From assembly GCF_016865425.1 (NCBI RefSeq), contig NZ_AP023355.1, positions 3,904,198 through 3,968,197 on the forward strand: a DNA stretch of 64,000 nucleotides. The letters are read 5' to 3'. Below, one piece after another: positions 52,263 through 62,375 of the stretch. This stretch comes from Actinocatenispora thailandica (GTDB lineage Bacteria > Actinomycetota > Actinomycetes > Mycobacteriales > Micromonosporaceae). How positions within the stretch are numbered: the first letter of the stretch is position 1; each line of letters opens with the position of its first letter. A program made the translations under genes and the position numbers. The notes below the pieces were generated by a model. The model was not told where the DNA came from and did not search any database. It worked only from the letters and a program-made list of their open reading frames with translations.

Positions 52263-55200
52263 TCAGCCGACCGTGATGGTCACCGTGTCGCGTACCCCGT
52301 TGACGTCGACGGTCAGCGTGGCGGTGCCGCGGCGCAGCCCGGTCAGCGTGCCGGACACCGGGTCGTAGGCGACGACGTCGTGCCGACCGTGCCGTCGACC
52401 CAACCGGACGCCACGCGAACCCGTCCAGTCGGCGCTCACCGGGTACGCCACCGGCACCGTGGTGCCCTGCTGGGTCAGCGTCGCCGACGCCTTCCCCTGC
52501 GCGCCGACCGCGAGGCTCGACGGCGCGGTGAGCGTCACGGTGTCGGTCTGCGGCCGGATCCGGGCGGCGAGCCAGTCAGACGGCCCGGCACCGTACGGGT
52601 TCGCCCGGCGCGACGCCTGCTCGTGCGCGGAGACCGGGTTCACCCCGAACTCGGTCCAGCCGACGAAACCGCCCTGGTCGGCCGGCGCCGCCGGGTTCTT
52701 GCCCGAGTTGCCGTTGATCACGTACGGCACCCCGTCCACGTGCGAGGCGTGGAACACGCCGACGTGCCCGCTGACCAGGCCGACGCCCTTGCCGGTACGG
52801 CGGCCGAAGTCGGCCAGCCAGGACTCGACCAGCGCCGCCTCCTTGCGGTCGGACAGCTGGCTGCCCTGCTGCGGCAGCGGATCCCGCGGCGGTACGTGCT
52901 CGACCAGCATCACCGAGGACACCGACCGGTCGGCGGCCGCCGCGTCCAGTTGCCTGCGCAGCAGCTCGACCTGGTCGAAGCCGCCGCCGCGGATGCTCAG
53001 GCTGGAGGTGTCCAGCGTGATGAACCGGGTACCCCGGTGGTCGAACACCTGCTGGGCGGGGCCGAACTCGGCGGTGAAGTTGCCGATCTTGCCGCCCATC
53101 ACCTCGTGGTTGCCCGGTACGTAGTACCAGGGGACGGCGTCGCCGAGCTCCTCGGTGAGCAGCTGGTGGGCGAACTTCAGGTCCGCCGGCGATCCCTCGT
53201 CGACCAGGTCACCGTCGATGATCAGGAAATCCGGCTTCGCGGCGCGGATCTCGCGCAGCGTTCGGCGGGCCGACGCGACGATCTCGGAATCCGGGTCGCG
53301 GGCGACGAACTGCGCGTCGGACATCACCGCGAAGCGCCACTGCCGGCCGGCGAGCGTACCGTTCTGGATCACCACCGGGTCGCGCACGGTCTGCGCCGCC
53401 GGGGTGTCCACCGCCGGCGGTACCTTCGCCACCAGGTCGTCGAGCATCAGCGACCCCTGGTACTGGGTGTCCGCGCGGGTCTCGGCGACGTAGAACCGGT
53501 TGAGCGTCAACGGGTACGCGACGCCCGCCGGCACCGGAATCTCCACGTACTTCCAGCCGGTCCAGGTCAGGTAGTCGCCGCGCAGCAGCTGGTGGGTGCC
53601 CTGCGCGTCGATGAAGTCCAGCGTCGGCCACTCGCCGTGCCCGTTGCCGTACAACCACATCCCGAACGCCTGTGGTTGGCCCGGCACCGTGATCGGGGTC
53701 GGCGGCTTGGCGTACGCGGCCCGGGTGCCGGTCGACTTCGTGAAGTCGTAGCTCATCGACAGCGCGGTACCGGTGTGCCCGTCCGCGGCGGCCGACAGCG
53801 AACCGGTCGCGCGGGCGGCGCTGAAGCTCCACTGTGCCGCGTCGTCGAAGTTCGCGACCGGCTCGTCGGTGAGCCCGACGGTCACCGGTACCTGGGTGGC
53901 GAACCGTCCGACGTGCACGGTCACCAGGGTGGAACCGGTGTCCCGCTTGGCCTTGACGGTGAAGTTGCCGTCCGCATCGGTGCCGATCGACAGCAGCGAG
54001 TGGTCGTAGTCGAGGGTGGCGTCGGGCGGCTCGATCGGCGCGGTGTAGCCGGACGCGTCGTACCCGACGACGCCGAAGTCACCGGTCGCCGAGCCGTCCG
54101 CGAGGCCCACCCGGGCGGTGTCCGAGCCGATCCGGTCCAGCGGGCCGAGCACGTGCAGTGTCACCTTTCCTCGGGCGGTACCGCGGTGTGCGGTCACCGT
54201 CACGGTGCCGGGATGCCGGGCGTGGAAGACGCCGGCGCGGTCGACGCCGCCGACCGTACCGGGCACGGCGAGCCAGGCGGGGGTGCCCCGGGCCGGGCCG
54301 TACGTCTCGTCGTAGCCGGCGGCGGACAGCCGGCGGGTCAGGCCGGGGAAGACCCGGTCCGGGTGGCCGCCGGGCTGCGGGTCGACGGTCGGCGCGTGCT
54401 CCGGATCGGCCTTCGTGGTGACCCAGAACCCGGTCAGCCGGCCGGATCCGGCCGGTGCGGTGATCGCGAGGCCGTTGGCCACCGGCCGCTCCGAACCGTC
54501 CGACGGGCTGTTCTCCAGCGCGAGGTCGGTGCTGCCCACCTTGCGGGCGAACAGCGTCGAGGAGCCGCCGCCGTCGATGTTGATCGCGTTGTAGGCGCCC
54601 AGCTCCTTCATCATCTTCGCGAGTTCCGCGACGTAGATGCCGGCGCTGTCGGTCTGCTTGCCGTCGACGGTCAGCAGGTACATCTTGGAGCCGTCCCGGT
54701 TGAACCCGACAGCGCCGCGCGCCGCGTACTGGTCGTCCGGCGGCGACTGCACCGCGCCGTCCTTGATCAGGATCTGGTTGCCGCCGATCGCGGTGCGCAG
54801 CGTCGAGCCGTCGCTGGTGCGCGGCGAGTACGACACCGCGACCGGGTCGCCGACCTGCAGCGCCCGCAGCGAGTCGGCCCCGGCCTCCCGGCCGACCAGC
54901 ACGTAGTCGCCCTTGGCGATGGTGCCGGCGCCGGGCGCGGTGGCCGCCGCCGCGACGTGGCCGTCGTGCACGGTGACCTCGGCGGTGTCCGAGGAAGCCT
55001 GCACCGGCCGGGTGCGCGACATCGCACCCCAGGCGCTGGTGTACTCGCCGATCCCGTCCTTGCCGATCCGGGTTCCGTTGTACTGCGCCAGTTTCACCGT
55101 GCCGGACGGCAGGGTGAGGGTGCCGTCGAAGTACACCTGAAGGATGCGGCCGGCGCCGTTCGCGTCGATGCCGACCGCGTTGTGCCAGTCGTCGTTGGGC

Positions 55201-55663
55201 GACTTGACCAGTGCCCCGCCGGAGATGCCGACGCCTTCGGGGCACCGGTGTCGTTGATGTCGAAGAAGTCGCCGTTGATCGCGGCGACCGCGCGTGGCTG
55301 CGCCTTCACCTGCTCGCGGATCGTCTGGTCGCTCGCGACCGGGTCCGCGGACAGGTAGTCGACGCCGTTGCCGCCGGACAGGTCCACCGACAGCGACTGC
55401 GCGCGCAGCCAGCCCTCCGACTCGTACCGGTCGAACGAGGAGAGCGTGACGCCCGGTGCGACCGGGCGGGTGGTGCGGTTGATCTCGACCGAGTTCGGCA
55501 GCGTGTCGGTGGCCGCGACGGTGCGGACCGGTGGCGCCGAGCGGGCGGGCTGGGTCAGGCCGGGCGCGGTGAGCCCGAGTGCGATGGTCGAGGCCACCGC
55601 GAGCGCGGCGATCCCGCGCCGCCGCCGCGATGGCCTGACCACGGGTGTCCCGGGGACGGACAC
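52263..55663 (-). CDS. secreted phosphodiester glycosidase / metallophosphoesterase (one-base frameshift)
   Basis: About 1133 residues when corrected. GTG 55663 (TAGGAG upstream) opens a signal peptide ('GIAALAVASTIALGLTAP'). Residues 80-400 are a NAGPA-type phosphodiester glycosidase domain ('PRAVAAINGDFFDIND', 'NAINIDGGGSSTLF'). A carbohydrate-binding-like beta region follows, then a calcineurin-like phosphoesterase (about 700-950: 'FAVMSDAQFV', 'FLIIDGDLVDEG', 'YYVPGNHEVMGG', 'VSGHVGVFHA') and a C-terminal Big2-like domain. The frame breaks after 'NDTGAP' where one G is missing from the run at 55239-55242 (plus). The enzyme probably works on cell-wall or extracellular phosphodiesters. Confidence 0.88.
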
Positions 55664-55790
55664 GATGACTCCTACAGGTCACTGCCGGCACCGGGTCGTG
55701 CCGGCGAAGTGCCCAGTCAATCGCACCCGGATGACTTTCTACAAGACCACACCGTGACGTGGAGGAAAACTCCAACCACTCCCGGCGCGA

Positions 55791-56822
55791 TCAGGACAGG
55801 TCGACGACCACCTTGACGTCGTCGGGCTGGCGGGTCAGGGCGTCCGGCCAGGAGGCGACCGGGACCCGGCGCGAGATCAGCCGCTCCAGCCAGCGGACGT
55901 CCGCGTTCCCCAGCGCGGTCGCCGCCTGCTCGTAGTGCGACCGGTTCGCGTTCACCGAACCGACGATCGCGTCGTTGCCCATCACCATCCGCGCGTTCAG
56001 CTCGTCCGCGCCGACCGCGATGTCCCGGGTACCCGACGAGATGCCGGTCAGGCAGATCGCCGCGTTCGGCGCGGTCATCTCGCTGATCGCGAACACCAGC
56101 GCACCGACACCCGTCGCCTCCACCACCGCGTCCGGGGCCAGCTTGAGATCCGCCAGCTCACCCGAGTGGTAGGTCGCCCCGAGGTCGGCCACCAGCTGCG
56201 GTTTCGGCCCGTCGGAGACCCGGTCGTACACGTGCGTGTCGTAGCCGCGCTGCACCGCGAGCAACGCCGCCAGCAGCCCGATCGGGCCGGCGCCGGTGAT
56301 CAGCGCGACCGGATCGGGCTGGCTGGGCACCCGGGCCTGGATCAGGTCGATCTGCTCCCAGGCCTTCGCCACCACGGTGGTGGGCTCCAGCAGCACGCCG
56401 GTGGTGGCGAGACTGTCCGCGAGCCGCACCGCGAACCTCGCCGGCACCCGCCAGCGCTGCGCACCGTAGCCGTCCGCACCCTTGATGCCGCGCTCCACGT
56501 AGTCGCCGGTGCGGCAGTAGTCCCACAGCCCGGCCCGGCAGCAGTCGCAGTCGTCCGGCCGGCGAACGATGCCCACCACCAGGTCACCTTCGCGCAGCCC
56601 CGAGTCGGCCGGCGCCGCCAGCACCCGGCCCAGCGACTCGTGCCCGATCACCAGGTCGGAGCGGTCCGCCGGCGGCGCGCCGTGGGCACCGGCGACCACC
56701 TCGTGGTCGGTGCCGCAGATTCCCACCGCGAGCCCCTGCACGAGCACGTCGCCATCGGCCGGCGCCGGCTCCTCGCGCTCGGTCGCGGCGGCACTGTCCG
56801 GCTGTCCCGGCACCACGGTCAT
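55791..56822 (-). CDS. glucose 1-dehydrogenase-like MDR protein
   Basis: A 343-residue zinc-dependent medium-chain dehydrogenase. 'VGICGTDHEVVAGAHG' and 'LVIGHESLGRVL' give the catalytic zinc ligands, 'DCDCCRAGLWDYCRTGDY' the structural zinc Cys cluster (four Cys), and 'ALITGAGPIGLLAAL' the NAD(P) fold. The pattern with 'GIKGADGYGAQRW' matches the archaeal/actinobacterial glucose dehydrogenase group. The sugar permease gene lies just upstream, which supports sugar oxidation. The ATG at 56822 is chosen; a GTG three codons before is possible. Confidence 0.85.
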   Translation of the reverse strand: MTVVPGQPDSAAATEREEPAPADGDVLVQGLAVGICGTDHEVVAGAHGAPPADRSDLVIGHESLGRVLAAPADSGLREGDLVVGIVRRPDDCDCCRAGLWDYCRTGDYVERGIKGADGYGAQRWRVPARFAVRLADSLATTGVLLEPTTVVAKAWEQIDLIQARVPSQPDPVALITGAGPIGLLAALLAVQRGYDTHVYDRVSDGPKPQLVADLGATYHSGELADLKLAPDAVVEATGVGALVFAISEMTAPNAAICLTGISSGTRDIAVGADELNARMVMGNDAIVGSVNANRSHYEQAATALGNADVRWLERLISRRVPVASWPDALTRQPDDVKVVVDLS

Positions 56823-56945
56823 CGCTAGCACGCCTCTGCCTCCCGACGGACTGTCTCGACCCCGACCGCTCCACCGTACGGCGAGCCCGCCGCCACCGCA
56901 GGTCCGTTCGTCCACTCGGGACGGTGCGGGCGGCCGGCGGCCGGT

Positions 56946-58343
56946 TCAGGCGGGCTGCTCCCCGGCGGCACGACGGGTACGGCGCCCGAAACGCCGCTGC
57001 AGTGCCTCGTCGATCTGCCCGGCGTCCCGATCCCTGGTCTCCGGCACGTACCGGCCGACGAACCACAGCGCCACCGCGCAGATCGCCGCGAAGATCCAGA
57101 ACGTCTGGCCCTGCCCGAGAGCGTTCGCCACCGGCAGGAACAGCAGGCTGACCACGAAGTTCGAGCCCCAGTTGACCGTCGTGGAGGCGCTGGAGCCCAC
57201 CGCCCGGGCCGACGGCGGGAAGATCTCCCCGATCAGTACCCAGAAGACCGGGCCCATCCCGCCGGCGAACAGCGCGATGTAGCCGACCATGAACACCAGG
57301 GTGAGGATCGAGTTGAGGCCGGCGACGAACGCCAGCCCCAGCAACGCCATCGTCACCGTCATCCCGGTCAGCGAGAACAGCAGCAGCACCCGGCGGCCCA
57401 CCCGGTCGATCAGCTTGATCGCCACCAGCGTCATCACCAGGTTGATCAGGCCGATCGCCACCGAGTACAGGATGGAGTTGCCGGCGGTCAGGCCGGTCTC
57501 CTTCATGATCGTCGGGGCGTAGTAGATGATCGTGTTGATCCCACCGAACTGCTGCGCCGCGGCCAGGGTCAACCCCACCACCAGCGCGGGCCGCACCCGC
57601 GCGGACCGCAACAGCCGCCAACCGCGTTGCGCCGGCCGGTCCGCCTCCCACTGCTGCCGACGGCGCCGGCGCTCGTCGATCAGCTTGTCCGCGGTCGCCT
57701 CGTTGGTCAGCGACACGACCAGCGCCCGCGCCTTGTCCAGCTGCCCGTGGGTGCCCTGCCACTCCGGCGACTCGGGCAGCAGGAACGCAGCCGCCAGCAC
57801 CATCAGCAGCGCCGGTACCGCGCCGACGGCGAACATCCCGCGCCACAGCCCGCCGGACGAGAACGCCAGGTTGACGAAGTACGCGACGAGGATGCCGATC
57901 GTGATCAGCAGCTGGTTGAGGGTCAGGACCCGACCGCGGATCTCGGTCGGGGACAGCTCGGACAGGTACACCGGTACCGTCGACGACGCCGAGCCGACCG
58001 CGAGGCCCAACACGAGCCGCGCCACCAGCAGCATCGGGAAGTCGGCGGCGAACACCGCGATCGCGGTACCGACGATGAACACCGCGCCTTCCAGACCGAA
58101 CGTCGCCCGGCGGCCGATCCGGTCCGCGACCCGCCCGGCGAGCAGCGCACCGGCCATCGCCCCCAGCAGCAGGACGCTGACCACGCTGCCCTGCTGCGCC
58201 GCGGTCAACCGGAAGTCCGGCGTGATGTACAGCAGCGCACCGGAGATGACACCGGTGTCGTAACCGAACAGGAAGCCACCGACGGCGACCAGTACCGCCC
58301 AGCGCCAGATCCGCCGCAGGCTGGCCCGCGGTACCTCGCTCAT
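56946..58343 (-). CDS. sugar:proton symporter (MFS sugar porter)
   Basis: A 465-residue sugar porter with 12 membrane helices. 'GGFLFGYDTGVISGAL', 'GRVADRIGRRATFGLEG', 'PVYLSELSPTEIRGRV', 'GLTLAAAQQFGGINTIIYY' (as GLTLAAAQQFGG and INTIIYY) and 'PPSARAVGSSASTTVNW' are the family signatures. It imports glucose, xylose or a polyol with protons. Start ATG 58343 (AAGGG upstream); ATG 58382 is an alternative. It lies upstream of the sugar dehydrogenase on the same strand. Confidence 0.93.
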   Translation of the reverse strand: MSEVPRASLRRIWRWAVLVAVGGFLFGYDTGVISGALLYITPDFRLTAAQQGSVVSVLLLGAMAGALLAGRVADRIGRRATFGLEGAVFIVGTAIAVFAADFPMLLVARLVLGLAVGSASSTVPVYLSELSPTEIRGRVLTLNQLLITIGILVAYFVNLAFSSGGLWRGMFAVGAVPALLMVLAAAFLLPESPEWQGTHGQLDKARALVVSLTNEATADKLIDERRRRRQQWEADRPAQRGWRLLRSARVRPALVVGLTLAAAQQFGGINTIIYYAPTIMKETGLTAGNSILYSVAIGLINLVMTLVAIKLIDRVGRRVLLLFSLTGMTVTMALLGLAFVAGLNSILTLVFMVGYIALFAGGMGPVFWVLIGEIFPPSARAVGSSASTTVNWGSNFVVSLLFLPVANALGQGQTFWIFAAICAVALWFVGRYVPETRDRDAGQIDEALQRRFGRRTRRAAGEQPA

Positions 58344-58536
58344 CGGCCCTTCGGTGCCTGGTTCCCGGGAGAATCCCTGCATCTGGCCGCTCCCCGTCCC
58401 CGGACGCGGCATTCGAACCGCCACGTCACCCCAGCCCCCACGCGCGGGTACGCGCCCCCACACGTTACTGGCCGTGACCGAAGATCCGGGTCAAAACCGG
58501 CACTCGTCGCCCGCGGTCGACACCCGTCCGGGTCGG

Positions 58537-59466
58537 TCAGTCCTCCCCGACTCCGGCAGAACGGCGGCCACCGCCCCGCGTCGCGCCGATGCTCGCCACG
58601 ATCACGCACCCGATCGCCACCCACTGCCGCACCCGGAGCAGCTCGCCCAGCGCGACCAGCCCGACCAGCGCGGCGACCGCCGGCTCCAGGCTCATCAGGA
58701 TGCTGAACACCCGCGGCGGCATCCGCCGCAACGCCTCCAGCTCCAGCGCGTACGGCAGGGCCGAGGACAGCACGCCCACCCCGGCACCGAGCGCCAGCAG
58801 CTTCGGGTCCAGGAACGCGGCACCACCCTGCGCGATCCCGAGCGGCGCGGCGGCCACCGCGCCCACCGCCATCGCCACCGCGAGCCCGCCGGTACCGGGA
58901 AAGCGGCGGCCGGTCTGCGCGGAACAGACGATGTAGGCGGCCCACGCTGCCGCGGCCAGCAGCGCGAACCCGATGCCCAGCGCGTCGACACCACCGCCGC
59001 CCTCGGCGAGCAGCAGCACGCCGGCGCCGGCGAGCGCCACCCAGGCCAGATCCCGTACCCGCCGCGACCCGACCACCGCCACCACCAGCGGGCCGAGGAA
59101 CTCGACGGTGACCGCCACGCCCAGCGGGATGCGCGCCATCGACTGGTAGATGGCGGAGTTCATCACCGCCATCGTCAGCCCGAACACCGCCACCATGGCC
59201 AGGTCGGCGCGGCTGTGGCCGCGCAGGCTGGGGCGCGCCACGCAGAGCAGCACGGTGGCCGCGGCCAGCAGCCGTACCGCCACCACCGCGCTCGGCGGGA
59301 ACACCCCGAACAGGTTCTTCGCCAGCGCCGCGCCCAGCTGGATGGACACGATGCCGAGCAGAATCAGCATCGTCGGCGGCACCGCGCCGACCGCCGAGCG
59401 GGCCAGCCGGGTCGGCGAGGCGGCACCACCCGCCCCCGGCAGCCCGGTACTGACCCGCACGCTCAT
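58537..59466 (-). CDS. EamA family transporter
   Basis: A 309-residue drug/metabolite transporter with ten membrane helices in two EamA repeats ('MAVMNSAIYQSMARIPLG', 'LSSALPYALELEALRRMPP', 'VFSILMSLEPAVAALVG'). RhtA-like proteins of this group export amino acids such as threonine or homoserine. The ATG at 59466 is preferred over the upstream open frame. It is divergent in function from its neighbours, with no clear operon. Confidence 0.88.
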   Translation of the reverse strand: MSVRVSTGLPGAGGAASPTRLARSAVGAVPPTMLILLGIVSIQLGAALAKNLFGVFPPSAVVAVRLLAAATVLLCVARPSLRGHSRADLAMVAVFGLTMAVMNSAIYQSMARIPLGVAVTVEFLGPLVVAVVGSRRVRDLAWVALAGAGVLLLAEGGGGVDALGIGFALLAAAAWAAYIVCSAQTGRRFPGTGGLAVAMAVGAVAAAPLGIAQGGAAFLDPKLLALGAGVGVLSSALPYALELEALRRMPPRVFSILMSLEPAVAALVGLVALGELLRVRQWVAIGCVIVASIGATRGGGRRSAGVGED

Positions 59467-59623
59467 GTGCTCCAGCCTGCCGGATCCGACGCCGGCGCGC
59501 GGGGCGGGACGCCGGGTCGTGGCCGACCCCACGCTCGCCCGCCACATGCTGGGACGCCCGGACGCGCCGCGGCCCGCCACCGGTACCGGTGGCGGGCCGC
59601 GGGTGCACGCTGTCCGAGGGCTG

Positions 59624-61645
59624 CTACTCCCCCGGCGTCGACTTCTGGATCTGCATCAGGAACTCGACGTTGGTCTTCGTCTTCTTCATCTGGTCGAGCA
59701 GCAGGTCGATCGCCTGCTGCGGGTCGAGTGCGTGCAGCACCCGGCGCAGCTTGTGCACGATCGCCAGCTCGTCCGGCGCCAGCAGGATCTCCTCGCGCCG
59801 GGTGCTGGAGGCGTTCACGTCGACAGCGGGGAAGATCCGCTTGTCGGCGATCTTGCGGTCCAGCTTCAGCTCCGAGTTACCGGTGCCCTTGAACTCCTCG
59901 AAGATGACCGTGTCCATCACCGAGCCGGTCTCCACCAGCGCGGTGGCGAGGATGGTCAGCGAGCCGCCGTTCTCGATGTTGCGGGCCGCACCCAGGAACC
60001 GCTTCGGCGGGTACAGCGCGGTCGAGTCCAGACCGCCGGACATGATGCGCCCGGACGCCGGCGCGGCCAGGTTGTACGACCGGCCGAGGCGGGTGATCGA
60101 GTCGAGCAGCACGACCACGTCGTGACCCAGCTCCACCATCCGCTTGGCGCGCTCGATGGACAGCTCGGCGACCGTGGTGTGGTCCGACGGCGGGCGGTCG
60201 AACGTGGCCGCGATGACCTCGCCCTTCACCGACCGCTGCATGTCGGTGACCTCTTCCGGCCGCTCGTCCACCAGCACCACCATCAGCAGCGCTTCCGGGT
60301 TGTTGGTGGTGATGCCGTTCGCGATCGCCTGCAGCACCATCGTCTTGCCGGCCTTCGGCGGGCTCATGATGAGCGCCCGCTGGCCCTTACCGATCGGGGT
60401 GATCAGGTCGATGATGCGGGTGGTGAAGATGTTCGGCTCGGTCTCCAGCCGCAACCGCTCCTGCGGGTACAGCGGGGTGAGCTTGTAGAACTCCGGGCGC
60501 CGCTTCGACTCCTCGGGGTCCATCCCGTTGATGGTGTCCAGCCGCACCAGCGGGTTGTACTTGTCGCGGCGCTGCTCGCCCTCCCGGGGCTGGCGCACCG
60601 CACCGGTCACCGCATCGCCGCGCCGCAGGCCGTACTTGCGGATCTGCGAGTTGGAGACGTAGACGTCGTTCGGGCCGGCCAGGTAGCCGCTGGTGCGGAT
60701 GAACGCGTAGTTGTCCAGCACGTCGACGATGCCGGCGACCGGCAGCAACACGTCGTCCTCGGACAGCTGCGGTTCGTTCTCGCCGCCACGCTCGCGGCCA
60801 CTGCCGCCGCGCCGGCGGTCCCGGAACCGGCGGCCCCGGCGGCGGCCGCTGCCGTCACCGTCGTCGTCGTGTCGGCCGCCGCGGTCGTTGCCGCCGCGGT
60901 CGTTCTGGTGCCGGTCGTTGCGCGGCCGGTCGTTGCCCCGGTCGGCTCGGTTGCCGCCATCGCGACCGGACTGGTCGCCGCGGTTGCCGTCGCGACCGGA
61001 CTGGTCGCCGCGGTTGCCGTCGCCCCGGCCGCTCTCGCCCCGGTTGCCGTCGCGACCGGACTGGTCGCCCCGGTTGCCGTCGCCCCGGGCGCTCTCGCCC
61101 CGGTTGCCGTCGCGACCGGACTGCTCGCCGCGGGCCGGCTGCTCGGCCCGGTCGCCGCGAGGCTGGTCGGCGCGGTCGGCCTGGGCCGCGCGCTCGGGCT
61201 GGGCGGCCGAGTCGGTCGCCTTGGTGTCCCGCTCGCCGCGCGAGTCGGGCGCACCGGCGGACCGGCTGGCCCGCTGACGCGTGCGGCCACCGGTGCCGGT
61301 GGACGCCGAGTCCGCGGTACCCGGCAGTGCCTGCTGGTCGGCCATGGCCACCTCCGGCTGGGTCGCGCCGGTCGTCCGCTCCGCCTGGCGCGGCACCCGG
61401 CTCTCGGCGGCGGCTGCGCCACCGCCCTGCTTCTCCTGGATGGCGGCGATCAGCTCGCCCTTCCGCATCCGGCCAGTACCCGATATGCCGAGCGACGAAG
61501 CCAGGGTCTGCAGTTCCGACAGGAGCATGGCCGACAGGCCGGTGCCGGAGCGCCGACGCCGAGCGGTGCCGGTACCGGTCGAAGCCCGACCGGCGTCCGC
61601 ACTCGCCTCGGCGGAACCCGACTTCAGGTCGGTGGTGTCGCTCAA
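59624..61645 (-). CDS. rho: transcription termination factor Rho
   Basis: A 673-residue Rho from a TTG start at 61645 ('LSDTTDLKSGSAEASAD') with GAGGGAAGG upstream; no ATG or GTG fits. Residues 35-90 are the N-terminal helix-extended domain ('GLSAMLLSELQTLASSLG', 'MRKGELIAAIQEKQGG'). A long disordered Arg/Asn/Asp/Gly insertion (about 95-285) with decapeptide repeats follows, then the RNA-binding and ATPase core with Walker A 'SPPKAGKTMVLQAI' (about 425) and 'ERPEEVTDMQRSVKGEV'. It terminates untranslated and antisense RNA. The low-complexity insertion is characteristic of actinobacterial Rho. Confidence 0.96.
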   Translation of the reverse strand: MSDTTDLKSGSAEASADAGRASTGTGTARRRRSGTGLSAMLLSELQTLASSLGISGTGRMRKGELIAAIQEKQGGGAAAAESRVPRQAERTTGATQPEVAMADQQALPGTADSASTGTGGRTRQRASRSAGAPDSRGERDTKATDSAAQPERAAQADRADQPRGDRAEQPARGEQSGRDGNRGESARGDGNRGDQSGRDGNRGESGRGDGNRGDQSGRDGNRGDQSGRDGGNRADRGNDRPRNDRHQNDRGGNDRGGRHDDDGDGSGRRRGRRFRDRRRGGSGRERGGENEPQLSEDDVLLPVAGIVDVLDNYAFIRTSGYLAGPNDVYVSNSQIRKYGLRRGDAVTGAVRQPREGEQRRDKYNPLVRLDTINGMDPEESKRRPEFYKLTPLYPQERLRLETEPNIFTTRIIDLITPIGKGQRALIMSPPKAGKTMVLQAIANGITTNNPEALLMVVLVDERPEEVTDMQRSVKGEVIAATFDRPPSDHTTVAELSIERAKRMVELGHDVVVLLDSITRLGRSYNLAAPASGRIMSGGLDSTALYPPKRFLGAARNIENGGSLTILATALVETGSVMDTVIFEEFKGTGNSELKLDRKIADKRIFPAVDVNASSTRREEILLAPDELAIVHKLRRVLHALDPQQAIDLLLDQMKKTKTNVEFLMQIQKSTPGE
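60960..61130. repeat. 30-bp repeats inside rho
   Basis: About six units of 30 bases (core CGACCGGACTGGTCGCC then CGGTTGCCGTC), coding for G-N-R-G-D/E-S/Q-x-R-D type decapeptides in the disordered insertion of Rho. Copies are nearly identical, so copy number may vary between strains. Confidence 0.85.
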
Positions 61646-62375
61646 TGGATTCCTTCCCTCGTTCTGACCGGGCCTCGGCGGTGGTGCTGTCGTCTCACAC
61701 CGAGCCTCGGGTGCACCTTCGTCGCTCGCGTCGAAGGTTGGTACTGCCCTGGTGGCCGAACCGGTTCCGCGTGCGGGACCGGACCTGCCGCCATGATGAA
61801 CCGCGGGTGCGACACCTCCCAGCTCGCAGCCCCGGCCCGCGACCGGCCCTGCGGGTACGTGCCACCGGCGGAAGGTCGCCGGGGAAGCACCGCTTGGCGC
61901 CGAAACCGTCCCCCCGACCGAACCTGTCCCGCCACCACCACCGGCCCGCGCGGCCGGATCGCACGCGTTCCGAGTCGCACTGCATTCCGCATCGCGCTGC
62001 GTTCCGATCCACAGGGACCGCTGGCTTTGGGGAGGAACCGGACCATCGGGAGTCTGTCTCTCGGGAAGCCCGCCCGGTGGGATCGGCTTCGCGGCGGTCG
62101 ACTGTTCAGATGCATTGATCTGCACAGATGCACTGCCGACAAAGAACGTGTCCTTGGGGAGCACTTGCCCGGGGAGATCGCGACGGGCGGCTGTACCACC
62201 GTTGAGCGTAGTCGCCGGTGCCTACCTGGGGCAACAACATCCGGGTGGGATGTGTTCCCGTGTGTCGCCCGCCGCGCCTGGCTGGCCGCGACGACGCCAC
62301 CGCAGCGGACACCGCCGACGATCACGTGGACGCGACGCACGGCGCCGAACGCCGGCCTCCCGACCACGGGACCTC
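61646..62375. other. 730-bp region between rho and thrB
   Basis: This should hold the promoter and a long leader of rho (minus strand), as Rho is often autoregulated through its leader. The AT-richer part near 62100-62150 contains CAGATGCA twice (62108 and 62124 area), the best promoter candidate. No small ORF looks convincing and I cannot identify a riboswitch fold by eye. Confidence 0.4.
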
